From: Paenibacillus sp. FSL K6-1330
GTDB taxonomy: Bacteria; Bacillota; Bacilli; Paenibacillales; Paenibacillaceae
Direction of reading: 5' to 3'
Assembly: GCF_037976825.1 (NCBI RefSeq)
Contig: NZ_CP150269.1
Coordinates: 4,353,501-4,417,500 of the forward strand
Length of the DNA: 64,000 nt
Positions 44,325-53,776 of this stretch are shown here, piece by piece (position 1 is the stretch's first letter; the number at the start of each line of letters is the position of its first letter). A program made the translations under genes and the position numbers. The notes below the pieces were generated by a model that ran no database searches, was not told the origin of the DNA, and was given only the letters and a program-made list of their open reading frames with translations.

Positions 44325-45407
44325 CTATTCTTCTTTCGGAATCCGGATATAGAAGCAGCTCCCGCCGGCAAACTCATCTCCGCTTTCGGCCCACACTTGA
44401 CCGCCATGAGCGGAAACCAGCTGCTTGACGATGGCCAGCCCCATCCCGCTTCCGCCGCTTAACCGATTTCTTGACTTATCGCCCCGATACAGCCTTTCGA
44501 AAATATACGGCAGATCGAAGGAAGAAATCCCCTGACCTGAATCTTTGATTCGAATCAGGGCGTTTGCCCCTTCGTCCACGAGCTCGGCTTGTACCGTTCC
44601 GCCAGCTGGCGTGTAGTGTAAGGCATTACTTAACATATTGATTAGAACCTGAAGCATTCGGTCGGCATCCACCTCGGCTAGGATCGGCGAACCGCTGACA
44701 TATTGCAGGTCCACCTTTTTTTCTTGATACATTGCTGCCGCCAAGGTGATGGCTCTCTCCATAATTTGACCAAGCTCCTGCTTGGATCGGGATAGTTGAA
44801 ACTCCGGCGATTCCATATCGTGCAAATCCTCGAGCTCCGTGACAAGCTGAATCAATCGATCAATCTCTTTCAGGCACGTTTGAAACCGATCTGCGGTCGG
44901 CTCCCATATGCCATCCTCAAGTGCACGGGTGTGACTCTTTAATGTGGTTAACGGCGTTCGCAGTTCATGTGCGATATCTTGGGTCATATTCCTGCGAAGC
45001 AACTCCTGCTTCTGTAACTGCACAGCCAGCTCGTTCAGCGAAGAGCCGAGTCCCGCGATTTCATCGTACCCTTTTGTTGTCACACGGATGTCCCACTTCC
45101 CCCGCGTCATCATTTCAGCTGCTCGCTTCATCTGGACGAGGGGGGCCGATATTCTCCTTGCAACATATATACCTATTACGGAAGCAATCGCAATGGATAA
45201 GAGACATGTCAAAATGATGGATTGCATCTGCGCCTGCTCCAAATGATAATTCAGCTCAGCCATTCCATCATGCACGGATGACTGCTGCTGGAACATGGCT
45301 ATATGATAATGGTTGGTCACAATATTGATCACGGTAAACATGATCAGAATCCCTGCCGTGGTACTGATAATGATGGCGGCAAGCCTCAGGTCCAGCCGAT
45401 GCTTCAA
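44325..45407 (-). CDS. HisKA-type sensor histidine kinase with HAMP
   Basis: 360 residues from a TTG start at 45407 with GGAGGTG upstream. Two transmembrane helices (about 8-30 and 60-82) enclose only about 30 extracellular residues, so it probably senses the membrane or interior. HAMP (about 82-135) is followed by the H-box MTQDIAHELRTPLTTLKSH, N-box INMLSNALHYTP, G1 KDSGQGIS and G2 GGSGMGLAIVKQLV. It overlaps the response-regulator stop by four bases. Its target genes are not evident. Confidence 0.93.
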   Translation of the reverse strand: MKHRLDLRLAAIIISTTAGILIMFTVINIVTNHYHIAMFQQQSSVHDGMAELNYHLEQAQMQSIILTCLLSIAIASVIGIYVARRISAPLVQMKRAAEMMTRGKWDIRVTTKGYDEIAGLGSSLNELAVQLQKQELLRRNMTQDIAHELRTPLTTLKSHTRALEDGIWEPTADRFQTCLKEIDRLIQLVTELEDLHDMESPEFQLSRSKQELGQIMERAITLAAAMYQEKKVDLQYVSGSPILAEVDADRMLQVLINMLSNALHYTPAGGTVQAELVDEGANALIRIKDSGQGISSFDLPYIFERLYRGDKSRNRLSGGSGMGLAIVKQLVSAHGGQVWAESGDEFAGGSCFYIRIPKEE

Positions 45408-46096
45408 GCCCCATCACCTCCAAAGCGGTATCCGAAGCCGTAAACGGTGATGATATACTTGGGCTGTCTGGGGTCTGATTCAATCTTTTGCCTCAGATTC
45501 TTGATATGCTGATCAATAATTCGGATGTCGCCGATAAAGTCATAGCCTAACACCCGGTCGACCAGTTCTTCGCGCGAAAAAATGCGCTGGGGGTACTTGG
45601 CCAACAGAAGCAGCAGTTTGTATTCGCTTGGCGTCAAGTTTACAACCTGTCCATGGCAGGTAACTTCGTGTTTCATCGAATGAATGGCCAGCGCGCCTTG
45701 GTGATACACAATAACGTCCGCCAAGAGCTTGCTGTCGTCTCCTCGTCTCAAGACGGCCTTGACTCTGGCCACAACTTCCCGAGGATCGAACGGCTTCACG
45801 ATATAATCATCGGCTCCGATGGCAAACCCGCCAATCCGGCTGCTCTGGGCCACCTTAGCCGTTAACATGATAATGGGTACCGAGCTGAACGTACGAATTT
45901 CCTGACATATCCGCTCACCATCCATATCCGGAAGCATGAGGTCCAGTATAACAAGATCGACGGATTGCTCTCGCAGGAAATCGAACGCTTCGGCACCGTT
46001 GGCCGCTTCCAGCGTCAGATAATGCTCTTTGTTCAGGTAAGATACAAGAACTTCTCGAATATTCGGTTCATCATCCACGATTAGTATAGTCCTCAT
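45404..46096 (-). CDS. OmpR-family response regulator
   Basis: 230 residues. The receiver domain shows VDDEPN, the phospho-acceptor in LVILDLMLPDMDG and K in YIVKPFDPRE. The C-terminal winged helix (about 130-230) contains LTPSEYKLLLLLAKYPQRIFSREELVDRV, split as one helix block, and the wing YIITVYGFGYRF. AAGGAG precedes the ATG. Partner of the kinase at 44325. Confidence 0.93.
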   Translation of the reverse strand: MRTILIVDDEPNIREVLVSYLNKEHYLTLEAANGAEAFDFLREQSVDLVILDLMLPDMDGERICQEIRTFSSVPIIMLTAKVAQSSRIGGFAIGADDYIVKPFDPREVVARVKAVLRRGDDSKLLADVIVYHQGALAIHSMKHEVTCHGQVVNLTPSEYKLLLLLAKYPQRIFSREELVDRVLGYDFIGDIRIIDQHIKNLRQKIESDPRQPKYIITVYGFGYRFGGDGA

Positions 46097-46245
46097 TCTG
46101 GTTTCTCCTTATTGAATCCTTCGTCAGTACAAATCAACTTTAACATAAGACCCCATTGTAACTGAAACTTGTGAAGATTCGATGAGGATGAACCCAGGAG
46201 CCCATAACATTCATAGGTGCTGCTGTTATTGCGTTGAAGTTCGTG

Positions 46246-47085
46246 TCATAACATGGCCTCTGTGATTTGGGACTTCAGATAAGAGACGCTTTGCGGCACC
46301 TGACGTTCATGCAGGCCATGAAGAATCAGCGGACCCTTGAAATGATAAGCGTGCAGCAATTTCATGTAAGCTTTATAATCCAGTTCGCCAGTTCCTGCAG
46401 CCGTATAATGAAATCCCTCTACGGTCGAATAATCCTTGGCATGCGCAATAATGACATGTTCACTGAGCAGTGACAGCGCTTGATCGATAACTTCTGCCAG
46501 TGGCCTCCTCTCAGTCGGACTGAACAAGTTCGCTGCATCCAGAACGAACTTTAACCGGGGAGAATCCATCGTATCCAGCAGCCGTCTGGCTTTGACGGCA
46601 TCGCTGATCACATTGGCAGGCTCAGGTTCAATTGCCAGTTCCAGCTCGAACTCCTCTGCCATATTCACTAATTCACGCAGGGTCGCAAGCAGGTCATCCC
46701 ATGCTTCCGGCGAATCGTTGTCCGGATGTGCCCTCCACATATTGTCCTTATCCCTTGTGCCTGTGCACAGGGTAATGACGGACGTCCCCATTGAATGGCA
46801 CATCGCTGCCAAATGGCGAAACCGGCGAATGTCATGCTGGCGTAACCCCTGATCCGGGTGAATCATATTGAAAGTTCCGGATACTGCGGCTATATGTAGA
46901 TGCCGTTTCTCACATTCTTCTCTTATATGCACCGCGGTTTCCAGATCGATCTCGTCCGGCAGTGATGGGAGACCCGCGCAGGTAAGATTGAATTGAATCA
47001 CACTCAGTCCGTTTGCTTTCACTGCGTCCAAATTCCCCTCCAATGTAGGTCGTTCAAACGTCTTGGAGAAGATGCCCAGCCTCAT
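46246..47085 (-). CDS. Sugar phosphate isomerase/epimerase-family TIM-barrel protein
   Basis: 279 residues, xylose-isomerase-like fold: LGIFSKTFERPTLEGNLDAVKANG, VSGTFNMIHPDQ, ELELAIEPEPANVISDAVKA, and LDAANLF containing typical metal-binding residues. GGAGGTG lies close upstream, and the start is 4 bases after the dehydrogenase stop. It probably acts on the product of the Gfo/Idh enzyme encoded upstream, such as a keto-sugar or inosose; the substrate is unknown. Confidence 0.88.
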   Translation of the reverse strand: MRLGIFSKTFERPTLEGNLDAVKANGLSVIQFNLTCAGLPSLPDEIDLETAVHIREECEKRHLHIAAVSGTFNMIHPDQGLRQHDIRRFRHLAAMCHSMGTSVITLCTGTRDKDNMWRAHPDNDSPEAWDDLLATLRELVNMAEEFELELAIEPEPANVISDAVKARRLLDTMDSPRLKFVLDAANLFSPTERRPLAEVIDQALSLLSEHVIIAHAKDYSTVEGFHYTAAGTGELDYKAYMKLLHAYHFKGPLILHGLHERQVPQSVSYLKSQITEAML

Positions 47086-47088
47086 GCC

Positions 47089-48156
47089 TCATACACCTCC
47101 CGTTACATCAGCCAGCTTCACCGTATTCCCGCTCTCCACCGATCGTGCAATTGCCGCCATGGCACGCATGGCTGCCACTCCATCCTCCAGATTGGCCCCT
47201 CGCATGGGTGCCTGCTCCATAATCGTATCCGCAAAGGCTTCAACCTGCAGCTTGAAGAAATGCGCATCTTCCCCGAGCGGACGATGATAACAACCGTCGC
47301 GTGAGGAGAATACCTCGACGTCGCTGGACTTAAAAAGCCAAGGATTATAGGTCTTGCCAATAACGCTTCCGTGTTCGCCGTAGATCTGAAAGCCCTCATG
47401 CCAGTCCATCCGCACGGCAACCGTTAGATCCAGATGTCCTACAGCGCCCGAGGCATACTGCACCGTGACAAACCAGTTATACGCTCCGAACTTTTGCGTG
47501 TTCCAGGCTGTAACGCTATTCATCTCTCCACCTAAAAATCGAGCCGTATCCACCAGATGGCTGCCATGTGTCAGCATGAAGTAACGCAGCTTATCCAGCT
47601 TGGGATTGCCTTCCGGCCTTAAGGCATTCGGACTAAGCTGCACCATGGGCTGCACGTTCTCGGTGACCGTATACCGGTAGGTTGAGTCGCAGTACCATGC
47701 TTTCAGCGCCAGCATCTCACCCATTTCTTGATCAATAAACTGCTTGGCATAAGCGATGCCCGGGTCAAAGCGCTTCATATTGCCGATTTGGACAATACAT
47801 CCGGAATGCCGCGCCTTCCGCTGCAATTCCTCACACTCTTCTACGGTGACGCCAAGAGGCTTCTCCACTAGAACATGTTTCCCTGCTTCAATGGCTTTAA
47901 GGGCAGCTTCCACGTGGAATTGATCCGCGATGCCAATGATGACAGCCTCCACCCCGGGATCGGCGAGCATTTTATCATAATCATTGTAGATCTTGGTTGG
48001 CTGGTGGATTTCGGCCATGCGGTTGAGCAGATCCTCAGCTACATCGCATATCGCGTATAGCCTGGCATTGCGCGCTCTCCGGCAAGCCTCGAAATGTCCG
48101 TACTGCGATATGGGACCGCACCCCAGCACGCCGATATTTAACACCTTCTTATCCAT
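47089..48156 (-). CDS. Gfo/Idh/MocA-family oxidoreductase
   Basis: 355 residues starting at ATG 48156 with CAGGAGGTG upstream; a TTG one codon earlier is also in frame. GVLGCGPISQYGHFEAC is the NAD(P)-binding loop, HVLVEKPLGVTVEECEE the catalytic lysine motif, and HGSHLVDTARFLGGEMNSV the substrate region. It forms a two-gene unit with the isomerase-like gene downstream. The 112-bp repeat array ends about 30 bases upstream of its start, and a TATAAT box sits at the array boundary. Confidence 0.9.
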   Translation of the reverse strand: MDKKVLNIGVLGCGPISQYGHFEACRRARNARLYAICDVAEDLLNRMAEIHQPTKIYNDYDKMLADPGVEAVIIGIADQFHVEAALKAIEAGKHVLVEKPLGVTVEECEELQRKARHSGCIVQIGNMKRFDPGIAYAKQFIDQEMGEMLALKAWYCDSTYRYTVTENVQPMVQLSPNALRPEGNPKLDKLRYFMLTHGSHLVDTARFLGGEMNSVTAWNTQKFGAYNWFVTVQYASGAVGHLDLTVAVRMDWHEGFQIYGEHGSVIGKTYNPWLFKSSDVEVFSSRDGCYHRPLGEDAHFFKLQVEAFADTIMEQAPMRGANLEDGVAAMRAMAAIARSVESGNTVKLADVTGGV

Positions 48157-48182
48157 CAAGACAGCACCTCCTGTAATGGATG

Positions 48183-48188
48183 ATTATA
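48183..48188 (-). promoter_or_regulatory. Candidate -10 box at the repeat-array edge
   Basis: A perfect TATAAT on the minus strand occurs exactly where the first repeat unit meets unique sequence; inside the array the corresponding position reads CTTTAGATATC. It is about 27 bases upstream of the oxidoreductase start. No good -35 is visible at 16-18 bp. Confidence 0.35.
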
Positions 48189-48862
48189 AGAAAAACGTCT
48201 ATCGACGTACTTTCTCAGAAGACAGACCGCGGTTAGAGGAAGTTTTTCTTGCGATATCAGGAAGGCCCAAGCCTCGAAGTTTATACTTCCTGATATCTAA
48301 AGAAAAACGTCTATCGACGTACTTTCTCAGAAGACAGACCGCGGGTATAGGATGTTTTTCTTGCGATATCAGGAAGGCCCGTGCTTCGGAGTTTATACTT
48401 TCTGATATCTAAAGAAAAACGTCTATCGACGTACTTTCTCAGAAGACAGACCGCGGTTAGAGGAAGTTTTTCTTGCGATATCAGGAAGGCCCAAGCCTCG
48501 AAGTTTATACTTCCTGATATCTAAAGAAAAACGTCTATCGACGTACTTTCTCAGAAGACAGACCGCGGGTATAGGATGTTTTTCTTGCGATATCAGGAAG
48601 GCCCGTGCTTCGGAGTTTATACTTTCTGATATCTAAAGAAAAACGTCTATCGACGTACTTTCTCAGAAGACAGACCGCGGTTAGAGGAAGTTTTTCTTGC
48701 GATATCAGGAAGGCCCAAGCCTCGAAGTTTATACTTCCTGATATCTAAAGAAAAACGTCTATCGACGTACTTTCTCGGAAGACAGACCGCGGTTAGAGGA
48801 AGTTTTTCTTGCGATATCAGGAAGGCCCAAGCCTCGAAGTTTATACTTCCTGATATCTTTAC
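48188..48862. repeat. Array of six tandem 112-bp repeats, two subtypes, each with two inverted repeats
   Basis: Units begin at 48191, 48303, 48415, 48527, 48639 and 48751, exactly 112 bp apart. Copies 1, 3 and 5 (type A) appear identical, and copy 6 is type A with one change. Copies 2 and 4 (type B) differ from A at about eight positions. Each unit holds AAGAAAAAC ... GTTTTTCTT around a 45-base interior, itself containing ACGTC-TATC-GACGT, and then GATATCAGGAAG ... CTTCCTGATATC. No open frame of note crosses it and there are no unique spacers. It lies between the mgl terminator and the oxidoreductase gene. Confidence 0.95.
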
Positions 48863-48863
48863 A

Positions 48864-48893
48864 AAAGCCGCGGGATATATTCCAGCGGCTTCT
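48864..48893 (-). terminator. Terminator of the mgl operon
   Basis: Minus-strand AAGCCGC and GCGGCTTTT pair across a loop of about 13 bases, just after the mglC stop and right before the repeat array. Confidence 0.7.
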
Positions 48894-48900
48894 TTTCCTT

Positions 48901-49920
48901 TTATTTTTTGGCCATATATTTGCGAATATCAAATGCGACCGCTGCTACGATAATAAGCCCTTTAATGATCAATTGCCAGTATGGGCTGACGCCGATAAAG
49001 GTTAATCCGTAATTGATGACGCCGAAGATAAGAACCCCGGCCATCACGCCTGGCACCGTACCGATGCCTCCCGCAGTGGATACCCCGCCAACCACGCATG
49101 CGGCAATCGCATCCAGTTCATACATATTGCCGTAGTTATTCGTCGCGCCCCCGGTCCTCGCAGCCTCCAGTACACCGGCGATGCCATACAATGCACCGGA
49201 AATCGCGTAGATCGCTATAAGATTGCGGGCTACATTGATCCCGGATACATGCGCCGCTTGCACGTTACCGCCGATGGCATACATGTTTTTGCCGAGCCGG
49301 GTTTTGTTGAATATGACCCAGCAGATGAACGCAACGAAGACGGCGATAATGACGATGTAAGGGAGTGAATATCCGCCGCCGAAGTCAATGTAGCCGCTGC
49401 CCCACACGGTAAAGTCCGGTCTCAAGCCGCCAATCGGCTGGGATTGGTTCGGCTCCATATCAAAATAGATGGAATTGATGCCGTAAATGCCGACCATCGT
49501 ACCGAGCGTGGCTATGAATGGGGGCACATGCAGTTTAGCTACAATGAAACCATTGATTAACCCAACGATAAGCCCCGCTAATATACCGATAAGAATCGGC
49601 AATACAACCGATACTTGGGGCAGGTCCGGGAAGAAGCGGTTTGCGTATACATCCGTTTGCAGCATGGAAGCCGATACAACCGCCGTTAATCCGACAACGC
49701 GTCCTGCGGAGAGGTCAACCCCGCCGGTGATCAGAATGAACGCCGCGCCAAGGGCGATAATTAATCGGGTGGAGGATTGCTGCAAAATATCCCGCAGCGT
49801 GGAGAAGGCCAGAAAATTGGGATCTGCGACTGCAATCCCGACAACAAGTAATATCAATACTACAAATATGGCGCGCTGCGCCAAATAATCTTTCACCTTA
49901 CCGATGGTTTGCGTATTCAT
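48901..49920 (-). CDS. mglC: Galactose/methyl-galactoside ABC transporter permease
   Basis: 339 residues from the ATG at 49920, which has GGGAGGGG upstream; an in-frame ATG at 49962 lies inside mglA. About ten hydrophobic segments. ALGAAFILITGGVDLSAGRVVGL (about residues 55-77) is the RbsC/MglC signature, with GINVARNLIAIYAISGALYGIAG and GGVSTAGGIGTVPGVMAG also typical; split here as shorter motifs. It is the last gene of the mglBAC group, overlapping mglA by about 23 bases. Confidence 0.92.
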   Translation of the reverse strand: MNTQTIGKVKDYLAQRAIFVVLILLVVGIAVADPNFLAFSTLRDILQQSSTRLIIALGAAFILITGGVDLSAGRVVGLTAVVSASMLQTDVYANRFFPDLPQVSVVLPILIGILAGLIVGLINGFIVAKLHVPPFIATLGTMVGIYGINSIYFDMEPNQSQPIGGLRPDFTVWGSGYIDFGGGYSLPYIVIIAVFVAFICWVIFNKTRLGKNMYAIGGNVQAAHVSGINVARNLIAIYAISGALYGIAGVLEAARTGGATNNYGNMYELDAIAACVVGGVSTAGGIGTVPGVMAGVLIFGVINYGLTFIGVSPYWQLIIKGLIIVAAVAFDIRKYMAKK

Positions 49921-51454
49921 CGACTTCCCCTCCCGAATCAGCTGACCGCTGCTGTGCGGCAAGCCGCATGATTTCCTCTTCGCTTGCTTCCTGCCCTGCG
50001 AGAATTCCCGTCAGCCGCCCTTCGCTCATCACCATGATTCGGTCAGACATTCCGAGCAGCTCGGGCATTTCGGAGGAAATCATAATAATGCTCTTTCCTT
50101 GCTTGACTAACTGCGTAATGATCGAATAAATCTCAAACTTAGCGCCCACATCGATTCCACGTGTCGGCTCATCCAGCAGAAGGATTTCAGGCTCGGTCAG
50201 AAGCCACCTTGCCAGCAGCACCTTCTGCTGGTTGCCGCCCGACAGGTTCCGTATCTGGGTATGGACCGATGGCGTTTTGGTTCTCAGCTGCTCCACGTTC
50301 GTTCGCGCATCCTCGATTCCTCTGCGTTCATTTAACAGGAACGCGAAGTTCTGATACCTGCGAAGATTGGCAATGACGGTATTCTCATAAACCGAGAGAA
50401 CCGGGAATATGCCAGTAACTCTGCGCTCTTCCGTCAGCAGCGCCATGTTGTTTTTCTTGGCATCAGAGGGTGATTTGATCTTTACCGGTTTCCCGTTAAT
50501 CGAGATGGTTCCGGATGCCACCGGACGAAGCCCGAATATAGCTTCAACCAGTTCCGTTCGCTGGGCACCGACAAGGCCGCCAATGCCCAGGATCTCCCCC
50601 CGTCTTAGCTCGAAGGATACATTCTGAAACGATTTCGGATTCGTGGAACTTAATTGGTGGACCTGCATCCGGGTTTCGCCGGGAACGTTCGTCCGTTCAG
50701 GATAGCGCTCCGTCAAGTCCCGCCCCACCATACGGGTGATAATCAAATCGGTCGTCAGCTCGCCGGCTTGCCAGGTTCCCACATACTTCCCATCGCGCAT
50801 GATCGTCACGTCATCGGATATGCGCAAAATCTCTTCCATTTTGTGCGAGATGTAGACAATCGACACGCCTTGCGAACGCAGCCTGTTCATGATGCTGAAC
50901 AGATGCTCCACTTCATTCCCGGTCAGCGATGAGGTCGGTTCGTCCATGACAATCACCTTGGAGTGATAGGACACGGCTTTGACAATCTCAAGCGATTGGA
51001 TCTTGGATACAGAAAGCGCTCCTGTTCTTGCCCTGGGATCAATATCGATATCGAGCTCGCGAAACAGGCGGAGCGTATCTTCTGCCATCTGTTTCTCATT
51101 CACGAATTTCAAAGGCCAGAAGCCCGTCATCGGAAATCTTCCAAGCCATATATTCTCCATCACGTTGCGATGCGGCACGGGATGAAGTTCCTGATGGATC
51201 ATGGATATTCCATGATTCAGTGCGTCCTTGGAGCTGTTGATGGCTACCTTGCTGCCGTTTAAATAAATATCACCTTCATCAGGCTTGTATATGCCGAATA
51301 AACATTTCATCAACGTTGATTTACCTGCCCCGTTCTCGCCCATAAGAGCATGCACGGTGCCTGGTCTCACCTTGAATGTTACGTCGTTTAGCGCCTGAAC
51401 GCCGGGAAACGCCTTCGATATATTCCGCATCTCCAGCACATACGGTTCCGTCAC
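49898..51454 (-). CDS. mglA: Galactose/methyl-galactoside ABC transporter ATP-binding protein
   Basis: 518 residues from a GTG at 51454 (GGAGGTATCC upstream). Two fused ATPase domains as in RbsA/MglA. The first has GENGAGKSTLMK, SVSKIQSLEIVKA in place of a standard signature, and VIVMDEPTSSL. The second has a degenerate Walker A (GGLVGAQRTELVEAIF), the signature LSGGNQQKVLLARWL and LLLDEPTRGIDVGAK. This asymmetry is normal for the family. It energises the permease encoded by mglC. Confidence 0.95.
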   Translation of the reverse strand: MTEPYVLEMRNISKAFPGVQALNDVTFKVRPGTVHALMGENGAGKSTLMKCLFGIYKPDEGDIYLNGSKVAINSSKDALNHGISMIHQELHPVPHRNVMENIWLGRFPMTGFWPLKFVNEKQMAEDTLRLFRELDIDIDPRARTGALSVSKIQSLEIVKAVSYHSKVIVMDEPTSSLTGNEVEHLFSIMNRLRSQGVSIVYISHKMEEILRISDDVTIMRDGKYVGTWQAGELTTDLIITRMVGRDLTERYPERTNVPGETRMQVHQLSSTNPKSFQNVSFELRRGEILGIGGLVGAQRTELVEAIFGLRPVASGTISINGKPVKIKSPSDAKKNNMALLTEERRVTGIFPVLSVYENTVIANLRRYQNFAFLLNERRGIEDARTNVEQLRTKTPSVHTQIRNLSGGNQQKVLLARWLLTEPEILLLDEPTRGIDVGAKFEIYSIITQLVKQGKSIIMISSEMPELLGMSDRIMVMSEGRLTGILAGQEASEEEIMRLAAQQRSADSGGEVDEYANHR

Positions 51455-51549
51455 CTTCGGGATACCTCCTTCGCTAGCCGGATTGAAAAAAGCCGAATAT
51501 AAAGGGACAACGCTTCGATTAGCCGCTGCCCCTTCCTATAACCCTGCTA

Positions 51550-52602
51550 TTATTTCGCGTCGGCGATATTGTCCTTCGTTATTTTTTTGTAAGCGATCCA
51601 TACGTATTTGCCGTCGGTAATATCAAATCCGGTGTTGTCCTTGTTCGGCGTTTCCCCTTTGGATAGTGCTGCGGCAATCGCTACAGAAGCTTTGCCCTGG
51701 CTCTTGGCATCATTAAGCACGGTGCCGAGAAGCGTGCCATCTTCCAGCGCCTGAATAGCCGGAGCTGTCGCATCTACGCCCACGACCGGCATATATTTGT
51801 CGCCGCTGAAGTAACCCGCTGCTTTCAATGCCTCAATAGCGCCGAGCGCCATATCGTCATTGTTGGCCAGAACCGCTTCAATCTTGTCGCCATGGGATGC
51901 AAGGAAGGCTTGCATCTTTTCCTGTCCTTTCACGCGGTCCCACATGGCGGTATCCACCGCTAGCGCTTCGACTTCGATCCCCGCATCTTGAATCGCCTGA
52001 ACGGAGAACTTGGTTCGCAGCTCGGCATCCTGATGCCCCGGCTCACCCTGCAGCAATACATACTGCAGCTTGCCATCCCCGTTCTTGTCCGCCTTCGGAT
52101 TGGCCTTCCAATAATCGACAATAAGCTGACCCGAAATCGTTCCGGATTCCTCCGCTTTCGCCCCTACGTAATACACCTTATCCCATTTGTTCATGTCTTC
52201 CGCGATCGGCTCCCGATTCAAGAAGACCACTGGTGTATTCGCAGTTTTAGCCTTATCGATAATGACACCGGCCGCCGTCCGATCCACCGGGTTGATAATC
52301 ATGGAGCTGTATTTCTTTGAAATAAACAGATCGATTTTCTCATTTTGAGTTGGCTGCGCATTTTGGCTATCCACGATATCCAGTTTGGCTACGCCATTCG
52401 CTGCATCGGACATCGCATTCCGAACGCCTGTCATGAACGTGTCGTCAAACTTATAAATCGCCACCCCGACTTGAGGGGTGCTGCCACCCGCCGCTTCACT
52501 TCCCTTGCTATCGCTGCCGGTTGAACTGCTCCCGCCATTATTGCATGCCGCCGTGGTCAGCATCATGCCGGCCATAAGGATTATCAGCCATTTTTTCTTC
52601 AC
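51550..52602 (-). CDS. mglB: Galactose-binding lipoprotein of ABC transporter
   Basis: 350 residues from a GTG at 52602 with GGGAGG nine bases upstream; in-frame ATGs at 52626 and 52653 would put 8-17 extra residues before the signal peptide. The lipobox LTTAAC lies at about residues 17-22. The mature protein closely follows MglB: GVAIYKFDDTFMTGVR, YYVGAKAEESGTISGQL, LLQGEPGHQDAELRT, VDTAMWDRVKGQEKM, NNDDMALGAIEALKAAG and VLNDAKSQGKA. Family knowledge points to galactose or methyl-galactoside. The gap to mglA contains a weak hairpin that may favour binding-protein synthesis. Confidence 0.94.
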   Translation of the reverse strand: MKKKWLIILMAGMMLTTAACNNGGSSSTGSDSKGSEAAGGSTPQVGVAIYKFDDTFMTGVRNAMSDAANGVAKLDIVDSQNAQPTQNEKIDLFISKKYSSMIINPVDRTAAGVIIDKAKTANTPVVFLNREPIAEDMNKWDKVYYVGAKAEESGTISGQLIVDYWKANPKADKNGDGKLQYVLLQGEPGHQDAELRTKFSVQAIQDAGIEVEALAVDTAMWDRVKGQEKMQAFLASHGDKIEAVLANNDDMALGAIEALKAAGYFSGDKYMPVVGVDATAPAIQALEDGTLLGTVLNDAKSQGKASVAIAAALSKGETPNKDNTGFDITDGKYVWIAYKKITKDNIADAK

Positions 52603-52774
52603 CTGGGTTGACCTCCCTTGTTTCATTCGAATTTTCAGTGACGGGTACGGCATTTATATGCCATATCTCACTGTCTACCGCCATTATGCCGCAATGCTCC
52701 TGACATTCGAATTCAAAATCCTCATGCTTTCTAGCAAAATTCTCATCACTTTACTTCTAAGCATCGCATCTTCT

Positions 52775-53776
52775 TTACTTCACAAATGGAAATAGCACCT
52801 TCTGATTATCCATCCAGAACATGTTGTCGGCATCAATTACCTTGGTCTCAAGCACAATCGGCTTGTCATATTTCGAACCATCTAAGACCTTCACGGCCTG
52901 TTCTACTCCCAGATAACCCGTGCTGAACCCGTTCTGCACAACGAGCTTATGAAGGATGCCATCCTGCAGAAGCTGAAGCTGCTCCAGATCACTTCCGAAG
53001 GTGACAATCTTGATCTTCCCCTGAACTTTCCTTCTCGCGACTTCTTTGGCCGCTCCCAAGGAAGCCTGAATATCAAGTGCCAGAATCCCGTCGACCGATT
53101 CCCGGTCCAGCAGCTGCTTGGCTGCCTGCCAGCATGCATCTTCACGTTTGCCGCACGCAGCTCCGTCCGCGATTTGAATCCCGCTCATTTCCGACAGTAC
53201 ACTTTTGGCGCCCACTTCGCGGGCCATTAGGTCGGGATCCTCCCTGTCGGATCGAAGTATGGCGATAACACCCCGACCTTCAAGTAAGTCAGCCAGCTGC
53301 TCACCCGCCTTGCGTCCGGCCACCTCATTATTGATTGCAATGGCGGACAGGACACCTGTGGTCATTCGCTCATCATTCAAAGCAATGACGGGGACATCAG
53401 CCGCTGATGCCTGATCCCCTAATTTCTGCAGTACGGCTTCGGATGCCGGATCAATCAAAATCGCGGAGGAACCTTTCTCCAGCACCTTCAATGCAGCTTG
53501 CAGTTGCTCCGCTTCATCGTCACTTGGCTCCAGCGGGATATAATCGAGCACCAATCCGTTTTCCTTGGCAGCCGCCTCGGCACCTAATCGAATGGCATCC
53601 CCCTGCTCTTCGGCGTGTATGGGAGCCACGAGGGCAATATGCCGGAGTTCGGTTTCATTCTCATCCATGGTTGCGCCTGATGAACACGATGTTAATAGGA
53701 ACGAGGTTAGGATAAGCACGACGAGTAAGGCCTTGGATACAACCGGTATACGTACCACATGATGAATTCTAATCAT
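52775..53776 (-). CDS. Sugar-binding lipoprotein, probable accessory sensor for the kinase
   Basis: 333 residues. A signal peptide (about 14-30) ends in a lipobox LLTSC. The mature part is a LacI/RbsB-type periplasmic-binding fold (IALVAPIHAEEQGDAIRLGAEAAAKENG, ILIDPASEAV, VIALNDERMTTG, ILALDIQASLGAAKEV). It is the second binding protein here, and its start overlaps the kinase stop by eight bases. In clostridial XylFII-LytS systems a dedicated binding protein presents sugar to the kinase; the same role is inferred. Confidence 0.85.
   Translation of the reverse strand: MIRIHHVVRIPVVSKALLVVLILTSFLLTSCSSGATMDENETELRHIALVAPIHAEEQGDAIRLGAEAAAKENGLVLDYIPLEPSDDEAEQLQAALKVLEKGSSAILIDPASEAVLQKLGDQASAADVPVIALNDERMTTGVLSAIAINNEVAGRKAGEQLADLLEGRGVIAILRSDREDPDLMAREVGAKSVLSEMSGIQIADGAACGKREDACWQAAKQLLDRESVDGILALDIQASLGAAKEVARRKVQGKIKIVTFGSDLEQLQLLQDGILHKLVVQNGFSTGYLGVEQAVKVLDGSKYDKPIVLETKVIDADNMFWMDNQKVLFPFVK

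Noticed and set aside
47993..48412. 139-residue plus-strand open frame running into the repeats
   Set aside because: Half is antisense to the oxidoreductase gene and half is translated repeat; no coding signature.
48188..48862. CRISPR array
   Set aside because: Units are contiguous 112-bp near-identical copies without unique spacers, and no cas genes are nearby.
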